NCBI RefSeq assembly: GCF_029814825.1
Contig: NZ_CP122379.1
Span: 2,356,001-2,420,000 of the forward strand
Source: Aequorivita marisscotiae
GTDB lineage: Bacteria; Bacteroidota; Bacteroidia; Flavobacteriales; Flavobacteriaceae
Direction: 5' to 3'
DNA length: 64,000 bases
The position numbers and the translations under genes are program-made. Numbering within the stretch: the stretch's first letter is position 1; each line of letters starts with the position of its first letter. Below, in pieces: positions 1-10,120 of the stretch. The notes beneath the pieces were generated by a model that was not told the DNA's origin, did not search any database, and saw only the letters and a program-made list of their open reading frames with translations.

Positions 1-2
1 CT

Positions 3-311
3 GAAATAGCAAAAGCGCTTATTGACGCCCAAGCAGATTTGTCCATAAAAAACAATGACGGCGCAACCGCTTTACATTCTGCCGCGTTCTTTGGCCGTAT
101 AGAAATTGTACAAATGCTCCTTGATGCCAAAGCGGATAAAACCATAAAAAATAACTATGGGGCAACACCTCGGGAATCAGTATTAGGAAATTTTGCGGAG
201 ATGCAGCCTGTTTACGAAATGATCATACAGCAATTAAAACCAATGGGCTTTAAACTTGACCTGAACGAACTTAAAAAAGCACGTCCTGTAGTTGCAATGA
301 TGCTAGAGTAA
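3..311 (+). CDS. Ankyrin repeat protein, C-terminal part (5' end outside window)
   Basis: The reading frame is open from the first complete codon at base 3 and continues from outside the window; a TTG at 39 is only an internal codon. It encodes about one and a half ankyrin repeats (residues read ...ALHSAAFFGRIEIVQMLL then ADKTIKNNYGATP) and a roughly 35-residue helical tail ending AMMLE. Ankyrin repeats are protein-binding scaffolds, so no reaction can be assigned. The next gene starts 19 bp downstream, so the two may be co-transcribed. Confidence 0.85.
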   Translation, partial: EIAKALIDAQADLSIKNNDGATALHSAAFFGRIEIVQMLLDAKADKTIKNNYGATPRESVLGNFAEMQPVYEMIIQQLKPMGFKLDLNELKKARPVVAMMLE

Positions 312-330
312 TTAATAAAACACTGCTAAA

Positions 331-1461
331 ATGACAACAGATAGAAGATATGATATAGATTGGTTACGGGTAATTGCCATAGGATTATTGCTTATTTATC
401 ATATAGCCATTGTATTCCAACCCTGGGCTTTGTTTATAGGCTTTATTAAAAGTGACAATTCGGTAGAGAGCTTGTGGACTCCTATGACGATGCTGAATGT
501 TTGGCGAATTCCACTCTTGTTTTATGTTTCTGGAATGGGCGTGTATTTTGCAATGAAAAAGAGAAGCTGGAAGAAGCTGATAACAGAAAGAACAAAGCGC
601 ATTCTTTTACCTTTTCTATTTGGTTTCGTTGCAATTACGCCCTTACAGATGTTCATTTTTCAAAAATTTTATAATATGCCTTTAAGTTATTATCCCGGTA
701 GCAGCCACTTATGGTTTCTGGGAAATATATTTATCTATGTGCTTCTGTTATCCCCTTTGTTTTTCTATTTGAAAAAATATAAAAATGGAAAATTTAGAAA
801 AGCAATTTCAAAAATCATGAGTTACGCTATGGGGCCTGTATCTATCTCAGTCTTTTTTATGTTGGAAGTAGTTTTTGTTAAACCACAATTGTTTGAATTG
901 TATGCCCAAACTTGGCACGGATTCTTTATGGGTTTTCTTGCTTTCATTTTTGGTTTTCTCTTAATGTATAGCGGTAATAGCTTTTGGCAAACGGTTTTAA
1001 AATGGAAATGGTTATATATAGGCATAGCGGCTGTTTTATATACCATTAGATTCACTGAGTATGAAGGGATTTCAAATATGTATCTCACAAGTTTAGAATC
1101 TAATTGCTGGATATTTGGAATTTTTGGTTTCGGGTTTCAGTATCTAAATAAACCTAGCGCATTGTTGAGCTATTTGAGTCAAGCTGCTTATCCGGTTTAT
1201 ATCATCCATATGTTTGTGTTATATGCGGGTGCATTTATCTTCTTACCATTAAGCCTTCCTCCTATTATAAAATTTTTAGGAATAACACTTTTCACCTTTC
1301 TCGCCTGCTTTTATCTATATGAGTTTATACTAAGAAGAGTTAATATAATAAGACCATTTTTTGGATTAAAATGGAAACAAAAAGTAAAGCAAGAATTTGA
1401 AGATAAAAGCACCATTAAAAAAGATTTGTTGAACATAAAATCAACAAATACTAATATGTAA
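331..1461 (+). CDS. Acyltransferase 3 family membrane protein
   Basis: This 376-residue integral membrane protein has about ten hydrophobic segments. The N-terminus YDIDWLRVIAIGLLLIYH is the signature of the acyltransferase_3 family (OatA/MdoC-like), with the conserved Arg in WLR and His in YH; a second family landmark is WRIPLLFYVSGMG near residues 58-70. Members move acyl groups across or onto envelope glycans and lipids. The substrate cannot be read from sequence. The ATG follows the ankyrin gene by 19 bp. Confidence 0.85.
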   Translation: MTTDRRYDIDWLRVIAIGLLLIYHIAIVFQPWALFIGFIKSDNSVESLWTPMTMLNVWRIPLLFYVSGMGVYFAMKKRSWKKLITERTKRILLPFLFGFVAITPLQMFIFQKFYNMPLSYYPGSSHLWFLGNIFIYVLLLSPLFFYLKKYKNGKFRKAISKIMSYAMGPVSISVFFMLEVVFVKPQLFELYAQTWHGFFMGFLAFIFGFLLMYSGNSFWQTVLKWKWLYIGIAAVLYTIRFTEYEGISNMYLTSLESNCWIFGIFGFGFQYLNKPSALLSYLSQAAYPVYIIHMFVLYAGAFIFLPLSLPPIIKFLGITLFTFLACFYLYEFILRRVNIIRPFFGLKWKQKVKQEFEDKSTIKKDLLNIKSTNTNM

Positions 1462-1569
1462 TAATACTTTTCAATCCTGCATACCTCTTAAATGATGGCT
1501 CCATGGATTTTGAAGCAAAATCAACATTCATCCAACAAGAATTTATTCCTTTAATTAACTTTTGAATCT

Positions 1570-2382
1570 ATGACAACTATTATAAAAAGTGAATCTCCAT
1601 ACGTAAAAAGCATAGTTATTCTTGCAATTATTGCCTTAATCATGCTAATGCCTATGGAAAATTTGTTTAGAATACTCACTAAGGATGATTTTAAATTAGA
1701 GTATATAAATCTCATTTTCAAAATGGGACTGATTTTTCTCATAGGCTATAGCATGATACGAATGCTAAAGACTCAAGCACTTGCAGGGGTGTCAGGACAA
1801 TTTTCTTGGCGATTTAAATACCTAAATTTAATTCCAGTGTATTTAATCATAATTGCAATTCTCGGTCTTTTAGATCAAAACTTTTCAGCAATAGCATCCG
1901 TAAATCTGATGCTATTGCTTATAGGGTGCTTTATGGTAGGCTTTGCAGAAGAATATCTGTTTAGAGGTTTATTGCAATCGCTCTTTTTAAAAAAATATGG
2001 TTTACGGAAAAACGGAATCTTTATAAGTATTCTTTTGCCAGCGGTTTTCTTTGGTGCTTTTCACCTCTTAAATCTAACCAAGAACGATACTATTGGGCAA
2101 GTACTGGTACAGGTTGTCTTTGCTATGTTCATTGGATTCTTTTTTGGTGTTTTGGTATTAAAAACCAATAAACTTAACGCCGTTGCCATTACGCACGGAC
2201 TCATCAATTTTTTCTTTTCAATTGCTTTTTTGCCAGGCTTAAAATCTTTACAAGAAGATTTAAATAACCCTGTTTCCATGGCGCCAATAATCTTGACGTT
2301 TCCCTTGCTCATTATTGCATTTTTCATGTATAAAAAAATAGATAAAAAAGAGATTGAAAAAAAGATAGCCATGGGAAATTGA
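1570..2382 (+). CDS. CPBP family intramembrane metalloprotease
   Basis: A 270-residue polytopic membrane protein. It carries the three CPBP (CAAX protease/bacteriocin-processing, PF02517) motifs: EEYLFR (EExxxR) near residue 124, FGAFH (FxxxH) near 160 and THGLIN (HxxxN) near 212. These residues form the intramembrane glutamate/histidine active site of the Rce1-like family. The substrate is unknown. A second, only distantly similar CPBP gene lies at 20316. A 108-bp leader without an obvious terminator separates it from the acyltransferase. Confidence 0.9.
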   Translation: MTTIIKSESPYVKSIVILAIIALIMLMPMENLFRILTKDDFKLEYINLIFKMGLIFLIGYSMIRMLKTQALAGVSGQFSWRFKYLNLIPVYLIIIAILGLLDQNFSAIASVNLMLLLIGCFMVGFAEEYLFRGLLQSLFLKKYGLRKNGIFISILLPAVFFGAFHLLNLTKNDTIGQVLVQVVFAMFIGFFFGVLVLKTNKLNAVAITHGLINFFFSIAFLPGLKSLQEDLNNPVSMAPIILTFPLLIIAFFMYKKIDKKEIEKKIAMGN

Positions 2383-2483
2383 GAAGAAACATTCACTCAC
2401 TATTTATGCCCCCATTATCAATATAGGCTGCAACATTCAAAAAACTATATTCTCTTAAACCCTTAATATTAAACACAAAATAA

Positions 2484-3908
2484 ATGAAATCAAAATTTTG
2501 CCTTTTTGTTATAGTAACAACCATATTTATGGGTTGCAAAAACAGTAGCAATACAATAACCAATAATTTTATAAAAACTAATAAAGATCTTTTTATCAAG
2601 GAAACTTTGATAGATTCATTGATGAGTGAATCCTATAATAGGGGTGTATTTAATGGTAATATCCTAGTTGCTAAAAACAATAAAATAATATATCAAAATG
2701 AATTTGGATACTCTGATGCTTCAAAATCCAAAGCACTAAATCGAAATTCGATATTTAATATTGGGTCTATAGGAAAAGAATTCAACGCAGTTGCTTTGAT
2801 GATTTTAAAAGAGAAAGGGTTACTTACTTTAGATGATCACATTTCAAAGTTTGAGTTACAGTTACCAGATTGGTCCACTAAGGTCACTATTAGAGATTTA
2901 CTAAAATATACTAGCGGATTGCCAAAAATAAATTGGAGTAATATTAAAAATGATGAAGATATATATGCTGATTTAAGGAATATTGAACATTTGAATTTCG
3001 AACCTGGATCAGATTATCTCTATAGCAATAACAATGTTTTTCTTCAAAGAAGGATTGTAGAAAAAGTATCAGGTATGCGTTTTAATGATTTTATCAAAAA
3101 AAATATCCTCATCCCCAGTAATATGTCAGACGCTATTATGGACGCCACTCCAAAGAACCCTCAATTAGTAGCGGCATTTAACAATGATATGGTCAATGAT
3201 AGACCAATGGACATTGAATTCTCCGGCTGGGTATATCCTAATGCAAATGATATGTACTATTGGTTAAGCAGTTTGCATTCAGGGAAGCTAATTTCGAAAG
3301 AATCGTTAATGCTATTATTTGATGCTTACGCTAAAGACAGTGAGTCCGCTTTAGGAAAGGGAATCTTTGAAAATAAAGAATTGCTGGTTCATGAGCATCA
3401 TGGGTCCTCTTTTAATTACGAATCTTTTATACATTACAATGTAAAGGAGGATTTATCAATTATCTTAATGACAAATAATAAAAATCATAAACTGCATGAA
3501 ATTGCAGAGTCAATCGAAAATATCTCAAACGGGCGTCGTTTTTCAATTCCTCAAAAATCCATTTATCTAACAATCAGGCAAACATGCTATGACAATATAA
3601 ATGAAGGTATTGAGCTTTATAAAAGTTTAAAAAAAAATGACCCCAACACATATAATTTTTCAAATGAGAATGAATTAAATCAACTTGGTTATAAGTTAAT
3701 TGAGAAACATCAAATCGAGAAAGCCATTAAAATTTTCAAATTGTATATTTCAGAATTTCCAAACTTAGCCAATGCATACGATAGTATGGGTGAAGCTTAT
3801 TATCTTAATGGCAACAACAATCTGGCATTAATCAATTATAAAAAATCGCTAGAATTGAACCCAAACAATACCAACGCAATAGAAATGATCAAAAAAATTC
3901 AAAATTAG
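2484..3908 (+). CDS. Serine hydrolase (class C beta-lactamase fold) with C-terminal TPRs, lipoprotein
   Basis: 474 residues. A short lipoprotein signal ends at Cys18 (IFMGC). The beta-lactamase/PBP fold is shown by SIGK (Ser95-Lys98, SxxK), YSN (Tyr180-Asn182) and a late HHGSS segment in place of the KTG box. Residues about 380-470 form TPR-like helices (LANAYDSMGEAYY). It is probably a periplasmic or surface-anchored peptidase or esterase of the PBP-like superfamily rather than a true beta-lactamase. It is the first of five such genes in the window; the next begins 56 bp downstream. Confidence 0.88.
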   Translation: MKSKFCLFVIVTTIFMGCKNSSNTITNNFIKTNKDLFIKETLIDSLMSESYNRGVFNGNILVAKNNKIIYQNEFGYSDASKSKALNRNSIFNIGSIGKEFNAVALMILKEKGLLTLDDHISKFELQLPDWSTKVTIRDLLKYTSGLPKINWSNIKNDEDIYADLRNIEHLNFEPGSDYLYSNNNVFLQRRIVEKVSGMRFNDFIKKNILIPSNMSDAIMDATPKNPQLVAAFNNDMVNDRPMDIEFSGWVYPNANDMYYWLSSLHSGKLISKESLMLLFDAYAKDSESALGKGIFENKELLVHEHHGSSFNYESFIHYNVKEDLSIILMTNNKNHKLHEIAESIENISNGRRFSIPQKSIYLTIRQTCYDNINEGIELYKSLKKNDPNTYNFSNENELNQLGYKLIEKHQIEKAIKIFKLYISEFPNLANAYDSMGEAYYLNGNNNLALINYKKSLELNPNNTNAIEMIKKIQN

Positions 3909-3964
3909 TAAAATAAAATATCCAGTTGTTATGCACAATTAAAACAAAACAGTATAAACAGACT

Positions 3965-5413
3965 ATGAAAAGATATATTTCAATTATTGTGATAATCCTA
4001 ACTCTTTGTGTTTCCTGTAAATACAGAACCAACTCAAACTGCACAGAGAACCCTTCGGAGAAAAGACTTGAATCCTATATTGACGCGTGTGATAAAAACG
4101 GACTTTCAGCAAGCATATTGGTCGCCAAAGATGGAAAAATACTTTACTCCGGTGGCGTTGGCCAAAGAAACAAAACTGAAAACCTTCCTGTAACGGAAGA
4201 AACCATTTTCACAACAGGTTCGTTGACAAAACAGTTTACGGCAACTGCTATTCTAAAATTGCAGGAAGAAGATAAATTATCGGTAAACGATTCTATTTAT
4301 AAATTTTTTGAAGATGTGCCGAAGGACAAACAAAATATTACGATTCATCAATTACTGACACACACATCAGGAATCGTAGGGAATCTGGGTTACGGAGTGG
4401 ATTTCGTCCCCATCTCAAAAGAGAAGTTTTTAAGCGAAGTTTACAATGCACCATTAGATTTTGAACCGGGAAAACAATTTAGCTATTCCAACGTCGGCTA
4501 CAGTATGTTGGCTATGATAATTGAAAAAGTTACGCAAACAGATTACGAAACCTATTTGCAAAAAAATCTTTTTCAAAAAGCGGGCATGAAACATACGGGT
4601 TATCTTTCCCCCAAATGGGATACAACACAAATTGCCCACGGCTATAAATGTGGGGAAGATTGGGGAACCCACCTCATAAAATGGCAGGCAGATTCAAACC
4701 AAATATCGTGGCATTTAAAAGGAAACGGCGGAATACTTTCCAATCCTTCCGATCTGTATAAATGGTACATGGCTTTAAAGGCAAATAAAATTATTTCAAA
4801 AAAATCATTTGAGCAACTCACTTTTCCATACGTAAAAGAAAATGAATCAGGAGATTCACACTATTCATACGGATGGACAATAATGAATAGCGATAGGAAT
4901 ACAAAAATTATAGCGCACAATGGTTCAAATGGTGTTTTCTATGCCGATTTCATACAACTGCCGGAAGAAAACACGGTAATTATATATATGACCAATGAAT
5001 TAAGATACGACACTCAGATTGTTGCGTGGGAAATTGAGCAATTGCTTTTTAAGAAAAACTACACACCTGTTGTACCCAAGATGAAAAGTATAAAACATGC
5101 CAATACCGATGTTACAAATAAACAACTTGAAATCATACACCAGTTTGTAGCCCTAATTTTAACCGATGAGGAGCACATTGATGATTTTATCAACGAACAT
5201 GTCGCTAGTAAAGAAAGAGAACGAAGATTCAAAATGTGGATTAAGGACATGCAGAAAGAGTTTATGGGATATCGATTGAAACATATTTTAGAATATGGTG
5301 ATATGAGTTACGATATTGTTTTGAAATCGAAAGATGGGAAAGTTGTCGATTTAACCCCTTGCTTTGACCTGCAGTTCAATGAAAGTAATAAAATTGTTGC
5401 TTTTGGATGGTAA
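3965..5413 (+). CDS. Serine hydrolase (beta-lactamase-related), lipoprotein
   Basis: The longest frame opens at 3926, but the ATG at 3965 is preferred because it places a proper lipoprotein signal (MKRYISIIVI...TLCVSC) at the N-terminus, Cys18 being lipidated; this gives 482 residues. Catalytic motifs are SLTK (Ser86-Lys89), YSN (Tyr174-Asn176) and AHNGSNG near 320. The C-terminal ~100 residues form an extra alpha/beta domain instead of the TPR tail seen in its neighbour. Most similar in the window to the hydrolase at 16927 (same HNGSNG box). Substrate unknown. Confidence 0.88.
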   Translation: MKRYISIIVIILTLCVSCKYRTNSNCTENPSEKRLESYIDACDKNGLSASILVAKDGKILYSGGVGQRNKTENLPVTEETIFTTGSLTKQFTATAILKLQEEDKLSVNDSIYKFFEDVPKDKQNITIHQLLTHTSGIVGNLGYGVDFVPISKEKFLSEVYNAPLDFEPGKQFSYSNVGYSMLAMIIEKVTQTDYETYLQKNLFQKAGMKHTGYLSPKWDTTQIAHGYKCGEDWGTHLIKWQADSNQISWHLKGNGGILSNPSDLYKWYMALKANKIISKKSFEQLTFPYVKENESGDSHYSYGWTIMNSDRNTKIIAHNGSNGVFYADFIQLPEENTVIIYMTNELRYDTQIVAWEIEQLLFKKNYTPVVPKMKSIKHANTDVTNKQLEIIHQFVALILTDEEHIDDFINEHVASKERERRFKMWIKDMQKEFMGYRLKHILEYGDMSYDIVLKSKDGKVVDLTPCFDLQFNESNKIVAFGW

Positions 5414-5489
5414 ATTAAAACTGCCCACAATCAATTTATATAAAAAATGTTGTGGATAATGATAAAAGACATAAATAATACAGATACCA

Positions 5490-6503
5490 ATGCAGTATAG
5501 AAGAATTGTAATATCAAAATTTGGAAGCCCTGAAGTTCTTCAGGAAATTACCGAAAAAGAATTGCCTAAGCCACAAAAGGGCCAAGTAAGAATTAAAGTA
5601 TTAACAACAAGCGCATCATTTACGGATACACTTGTTAGACGAGGCATTTATCCAGATGTAAAAGAAAAACCACCATTCTCGCCGGGATATGACTTGGTAG
5701 GAATTGTTGATGAACTCGGCGAAGGTGTCAATAATTTAACAGTCGGACAAAAAGTAGCAGATTTGACCATCATTGGTGCCTATACAGAATACATTTGTCT
5801 TGATGCAAATTCGGTCGTTCCAGTACCAAACGACTTGGATAATGGAGAAGTGGTCAGTTTAATACTCACCTATCTAACCGCTTATCAAATGCTTCATCAC
5901 TTTGCTAAAGTAAAAGACGGGCAAACTATTTTAATTCACGCTTGTGCAGGAGCAGTCGGTACTGCAATGATTCAATTGGGCAAACTTATGGATTTGAAAA
6001 TGTATGGAACTGCCTCAAAAAATAAGCACGATTTTGTAAAAAGGATGGGGGCAATTCCGATTGATTACAAACAACAAGATTTTGTAAAAGTGATGAAAGA
6101 AAAAGAAGCTAACGGAATTGATGCTGTTTTTGACCCTATGGGCGGCGATTACTTTTCTCGTTCATTAAGTGTGCTTAAAAAGACAGGTATTTTGGTTGGT
6201 TTTGGTTTTCAAAACTCGGCAAGTGGAAACGGTGGCAATGTAATTATAGACTTTATGAAAATTCATTTATGGAATTTACTTCCTAGCAAACCTTCAGCTA
6301 AATTTTACGTTATAACTTCAATACGAAAGAAACACCCCAAATGGTTTCGTGAAGATTTAAATAAATTATTCAAACTGTTATCGGAAAGAAAAATCAAACC
6401 GGAAATTGGTAAAATCATGAGATTAAATGAAGCATCCGAAGCTCACAAGTTGGTTGAAAAAGCTATGGTTAAAGGAAAAATAATATTAAAGGTAACTGAA
6501 TGA
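5490..6503 (+). CDS. Quinone oxidoreductase-like NAD(P)-dependent medium-chain reductase
   Basis: A 337-residue MDR superfamily protein of the zinc-free quinone oxidoreductase/VAT1-like type. The GroES-like N-terminal half includes GYDLVGIVDELGEGV. The nucleotide-binding Rossmann motif is HACAGAVGTAMIQLGK near residues 150-166. The Cys set that binds structural zinc in alcohol dehydrogenases is absent. Such enzymes typically reduce quinones or enones with NADPH. Two relatives lie at 21173 (broken) and 23350. Starts 76 bp after the preceding hydrolase. Confidence 0.88.
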   Translation: MQYRRIVISKFGSPEVLQEITEKELPKPQKGQVRIKVLTTSASFTDTLVRRGIYPDVKEKPPFSPGYDLVGIVDELGEGVNNLTVGQKVADLTIIGAYTEYICLDANSVVPVPNDLDNGEVVSLILTYLTAYQMLHHFAKVKDGQTILIHACAGAVGTAMIQLGKLMDLKMYGTASKNKHDFVKRMGAIPIDYKQQDFVKVMKEKEANGIDAVFDPMGGDYFSRSLSVLKKTGILVGFGFQNSASGNGGNVIIDFMKIHLWNLLPSKPSAKFYVITSIRKKHPKWFREDLNKLFKLLSERKIKPEIGKIMRLNEASEAHKLVEKAMVKGKIILKVTE

Positions 6504-6518
6504 TAAGCTAATTTACTA

Positions 6519-6555
6519 CGGCTAACATCCTAAAAATATTTAGGGCTAAGAGCCG
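6519..6555 (+). terminator. Stem-loop downstream of oxidoreductase gene
   Basis: Nested inverted repeats CGGCT/AGCCG (6519-6523, 6551-6555) enclose CCTAAA/TTTAGG (6529-6534, 6539-6544). It lies 16 bp after the stop codon at 6503 and plausibly acts as a terminator or 3'-end stabiliser. There is no clear T-run. Two copies of ATAGGCAGTTT (6592-6602, 6616-6626) follow with 24-bp spacing. Confidence 0.4.
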
Positions 6556-6766
6556 AATCCTAATTTGGAAGTGATTTGCTTAGTTTGCCCCATAGGCAGT
6601 TTGACAGTGTAAAGAATAGGCAGTTTAAAAAATGGAAAATGTAAATTTGGCTAAGAATCAAGATTATAAGTAATTGAATTTTAACATCTTACTATTCTTA
6701 AAAATCTCTGAAAAAAGTTAACTTAAAAATTTTCATATAGGATTAGTTTCTAAAATCAATAAACTA

Positions 6767-7798
6767 ATGAAAAATTATAAAGCAAAACAAATGCTGAAAC
6801 TAGGATTAATTATAGCAAGCATAGCCTCGTTGTGGCTCGTGCCTTGGATAATGGTAAAAGCGTGGATAATGCCGCTGCCAAGCACAGTTCAAGAACAGGT
6901 AGATGAAGCGCTTGATTATAACTTTTCGGGAATAGTTGTATATATAGACCCGGCCGGAAAACCACCGCAGTATTTTGCTTCCGGGTGGCACAACCGAGAA
7001 GATTCCATTCCTGCCAATCCTCATGCCCTTTTTAAACTGGGCAGCATCAGTAAACTCTATGATGCAGTGGCGGTAACCAAATTGGTGCACGAAGGACGGC
7101 TTTCACTAGACAAAACACTTGCTGAATATCTACCGGAGCTGGTAGGTAGAATTGAAAACGCAAATAGGATAACCCTGCGAATGCTCGTACAGCATAGAAG
7201 CGGTATCCCTAATTTTACAGACACTCCCAATTTTTGGGAGGCACCCACAGCAACCTATAAAGAAAGCCTTGCATTAATTCTAGACAAGCCGGCTAATTTT
7301 GATCCTGGGGAAGACTATGAGTATTGCAATACAAATTATCTATTAATCAATAAAATAATGGATGACGAATTGGGGTATAAAAACTTTCAATACATTCAAG
7401 AAAAAATCCTAAAACCCTTAAAACTTAGCAATACGTTTGGTTCATTAGACGAAGTGAATATGGATGCAGTAATGAGCGGCTATCACTTGGGACATCCTTT
7501 TGATTTAAAAACAGACGATTACGGAATGGTAGCCACCGCAGCAGATGTGGGAACGTTTATACGGGCTCTAAATGATGGAGCACTGTTTAAGGATGGAGAA
7601 CAGGAGATATATTCTTCTATTTACAAATATGAACACGCAGGTTGGGTTCCGGGGTACCAAAGTTTTGCAAGTTATGACTCAGATCTGGATGCTGTAATGG
7701 TTGCATTCTACAGTACTACCGACCCTAAACTATACTTATGGAATGTATCAGAAATCATCAACAAAAGAATTATTAAAATACTGAAAAGAAAAAACTAG
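6767..7798 (+). CDS. Serine hydrolase (beta-lactamase-related), membrane-anchored
   Basis: 343 residues with an N-terminal hydrophobic anchor (about residues 10-32). The penicillin-binding fold motifs are SISK (Ser93-Lys96), YCN (Tyr186-Asn188) and HAGWVPGY near 295, the HxG-type third box common in D-alanyl-D-alanine carboxypeptidase/esterase relatives. It is shorter than the other serine hydrolases here and lacks the TPR tail. Preceded by a 263-bp leader that may hold its own promoter. Likely acts on an extracytoplasmic amide or ester. Confidence 0.87.
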   Translation: MKNYKAKQMLKLGLIIASIASLWLVPWIMVKAWIMPLPSTVQEQVDEALDYNFSGIVVYIDPAGKPPQYFASGWHNREDSIPANPHALFKLGSISKLYDAVAVTKLVHEGRLSLDKTLAEYLPELVGRIENANRITLRMLVQHRSGIPNFTDTPNFWEAPTATYKESLALILDKPANFDPGEDYEYCNTNYLLINKIMDDELGYKNFQYIQEKILKPLKLSNTFGSLDEVNMDAVMSGYHLGHPFDLKTDDYGMVATAADVGTFIRALNDGALFKDGEQEIYSSIYKYEHAGWVPGYQSFASYDSDLDAVMVAFYSTTDPKLYLWNVSEIINKRIIKILKRKN

Positions 7799-7872
7799 CC
7801 AAAAGCTAATCCATTTATCACATTTTTTTAAACCTGATATGTCTAACACCAAAAAAAAGCTGTTATAATAAT

Positions 7873-8259
7873 ATGAACCTAAATCAAATTACCATTCCAT
7901 CGTTGGACTTGACAAAATCAATTTCATTCTATGAAAAATTAGGATTGAAATTAATAGTTAAATCGTTACCACATTATGCAAGGTTTGAATGTCCAAACGG
8001 AACATCTACATTTTCAATACATAAAACTGTAAACCTACCAAAAGGAGAGGGGATTTATGTGTATTTCGAATGCGAAGATCTTGAAGAACAAGTTGAAAAA
8101 TTAAAAAAGATGGGAATTAAATTTGACCAAAAACCAACGCTTCAAAAATGGTTATGGAAAGAAGCAAGACTCAAAGATGTTGATGGAAATCAACTCATAT
8201 TATTTTATGGCGGTGAAAACCGGCTCAATCCGCCTTGGCGCATTGAAAACAATCGATAA
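7873..8259 (+). CDS. VOC (glyoxalase/dioxygenase-fold) family protein
   Basis: A 128-residue two-module vicinal oxygen chelate protein. It begins QITIPSLDLTKSISFYEKLG and ends DVDGNQLILFYGG, the two hallmark beta-alpha-beta edges of the glyoxalase I/bleomycin-resistance fold. A complete metal triad is not obvious, so it could be a catalytic or a binding protein. Its substrate cannot be inferred. Confidence 0.85.
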   Translation: MNLNQITIPSLDLTKSISFYEKLGLKLIVKSLPHYARFECPNGTSTFSIHKTVNLPKGEGIYVYFECEDLEEQVEKLKKMGIKFDQKPTLQKWLWKEARLKDVDGNQLILFYGGENRLNPPWRIENNR

Positions 8260-8260
8260 T

Positions 8261-8362
8261 TCCAATGAAGAGTTTTTTTACATCATCGATCATACACCAT
8301 TTACTTAGCAAAAAGTACTTACAGGAGTAACAAAAGAAGAGCTAATACAACTAGAAAATATT
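8261..8362 (+). pseudogene. Possible short protein-coding remnant before the alpha/beta hydrolase
   Basis: After the VOC stop, the frame of the downstream gene reads NSNEEFFYIIDHTPFT, one TAG at 8306-8308, then QKVLTGVTKEELIQLEN up to the ATG at 8363. The composition looks protein-like, so this may be the decayed end of a lost gene. It could also be chance reading; no family is recognised. Confidence 0.3.
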
Positions 8363-9235
8363 ATGAAAACACATAAAATTACTTTAATCTTAATAATTAC
8401 TTGCACATTTGGTTTTGGACAATCTGAATGTGATACTACAATTGACTATGGAAATAATCCTGCTTCAGGAAAATATGCCCTAGTTAATGGAATCAAAATG
8501 TATTATGAAACTTACGGAAATTCAACGAAACAACCTTTATTAATAATCCACGGAAACGGAGGTTCTATTAAAAGTGGTCGATGCCAAATAGAATATTTTA
8601 AAAATGATTATTACGTGATAGTTGCAGATAGTAGGTTTCAAGGGAAATCAGAAAATGGAAAAGAAAAATTGACATATAAATTAATGACTGAAGATTATAA
8701 TTCTTTTTTAAATTATCTCAAATTAGACTCCCTTTATATTATTGGTCAAAGCGATGGGGGTATTATTGGTTTACAACTAGTAATCAAGTATCCATCGAAA
8801 GTCAAAAAACTTGTAGCAATTGCTCCAAATTTGAGATCTGATAATTCAGCAGTTCATCAATGGGATATAGACAATGTTACTAAAGACTTAGAAGAGGCGG
8901 AATTAAAGCTAAAACAAGGAGATAACTCAAAAGAAACTATTAGAAATAGAGAATTATTGAATTTAATAGATAAGTTTCCTAATATTAAAACCGAGGAACT
9001 TTTGAAAATTAAATCTCCTGTATTAGTCATAGCTGGAGATGAAGACGTTATTAAACTTGAGCATATTCTTGAAATATATCAAAACATTCCGAAAGCACAA
9101 TTATTTATAATGCCAGGTGCAACACATTTTATGATACGAAGTGAACACAAACTTCTGAATCAAATGGCTAACAGATTTTTGAGCAACCCATTTAAAAGAC
9201 CAACTACAAAAGAAATATTATCAAAGAACAAATAA
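8363..9235 (+). CDS. Secreted alpha/beta hydrolase
   Basis: 290 residues with a cleavable signal peptide (MKTHKITLILIITCTFGFGQ). The alpha/beta-hydrolase fold is supported by HGNGG (oxyanion region, near 64), the nucleophile elbow GQSDGG near 128, VLVIAGDEDVI (acid) near 220 and a terminal His in GATHFM. Probably a periplasmic esterase or peptidase; the substrate is not deducible. Confidence 0.87.
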   Translation: MKTHKITLILIITCTFGFGQSECDTTIDYGNNPASGKYALVNGIKMYYETYGNSTKQPLLIIHGNGGSIKSGRCQIEYFKNDYYVIVADSRFQGKSENGKEKLTYKLMTEDYNSFLNYLKLDSLYIIGQSDGGIIGLQLVIKYPSKVKKLVAIAPNLRSDNSAVHQWDIDNVTKDLEEAELKLKQGDNSKETIRNRELLNLIDKFPNIKTEELLKIKSPVLVIAGDEDVIKLEHILEIYQNIPKAQLFIMPGATHFMIRSEHKLLNQMANRFLSNPFKRPTTKEILSKNK

Positions 9236-9299
9236 AACGACTGCCAAAATAATTGAAAAATTACTTTGGGAAAATTTAATATCCATAAAAAAATATAAA

Positions 9300-10031
9300 A
9301 TGACGGTTTTAATAGTGGGTGCCAGTGGCGCAACAGGAAGTAAATTAGTAGAACAACTCTTAGAGAGAAAGCAAAATGTAAGAGTGATTGTTAGATCACC
9401 GGAAAAACTACCTGAATCTTGGAAAGAAAATAAAAATTTACAAATTATTTCCGCAAGTGTCCTAGATCTTAGTGACAAGGAACTAAGTGAATACATTCAT
9501 GGTTGTGATGCCGTTGCCTCTTGTCTTGGCCATAATTTAACGTGGAAAGGCATCTATGGACAACCGAGAAAATTGGTTACAGATGCTACAAGCAGATTAT
9601 GTGATGCTATTACAACGAACAAGCCAAAACAGCCCATTAAATATGTTTTAATGAACACTACGGGAAACCGTAATCGCGATTTAAATGAACCGATTTCATT
9701 TGCGCAAAAATGTGTTATTGGACTTCTTCGTCTAATCTTACCGCCACATGTAGATAATGAAAAAGCGGCCGATTATTTACGAACTACTATTGGTCAGAAC
9801 AATCAATTCATAGAATGGGCTGCTGTTAGACCAGATGGATTAATAAATGAGTACGAAGTAACCGAATACGAAATATATCCTTCGCCAATCAGAAGTGCTA
9901 TTTTTAATGCAGGTAAAGTCAGCCGTATTAATGTCGGACACTTTATGGCTAATTTAATCTGTGATACTGATTTATGGAATAAATGGAAAGGACAAATGCC
10001 TGTAATTTATAGTAGATCGTCCTTAGATTAA
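9300..10031 (+). CDS. Atypical short-chain dehydrogenase / NAD(P)H-binding protein
   Basis: 243 residues. The N-terminal GASGATG (residues 7-13) is the dinucleotide-binding loop of the NmrA/atypical SDR group. The strand CDAVASCLGH follows and RPDGLINEYEV marks the C-terminal half. Such proteins act as NADPH sensors or reductases. A decayed second copy of its central part lies at 10838-11072. Confidence 0.85.
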   Translation: MTVLIVGASGATGSKLVEQLLERKQNVRVIVRSPEKLPESWKENKNLQIISASVLDLSDKELSEYIHGCDAVASCLGHNLTWKGIYGQPRKLVTDATSRLCDAITTNKPKQPIKYVLMNTTGNRNRDLNEPISFAQKCVIGLLRLILPPHVDNEKAADYLRTTIGQNNQFIEWAAVRPDGLINEYEVTEYEIYPSPIRSAIFNAGKVSRINVGHFMANLICDTDLWNKWKGQMPVIYSRSSLD

Positions 10032-10120
10032 CACTAATTACAACCTCTATTTTCGTTTAAAGTGTACATCCCCACAAACTATTTTATCAATTAGTTCATT
10101 AAATAATAGATTTTATAAAA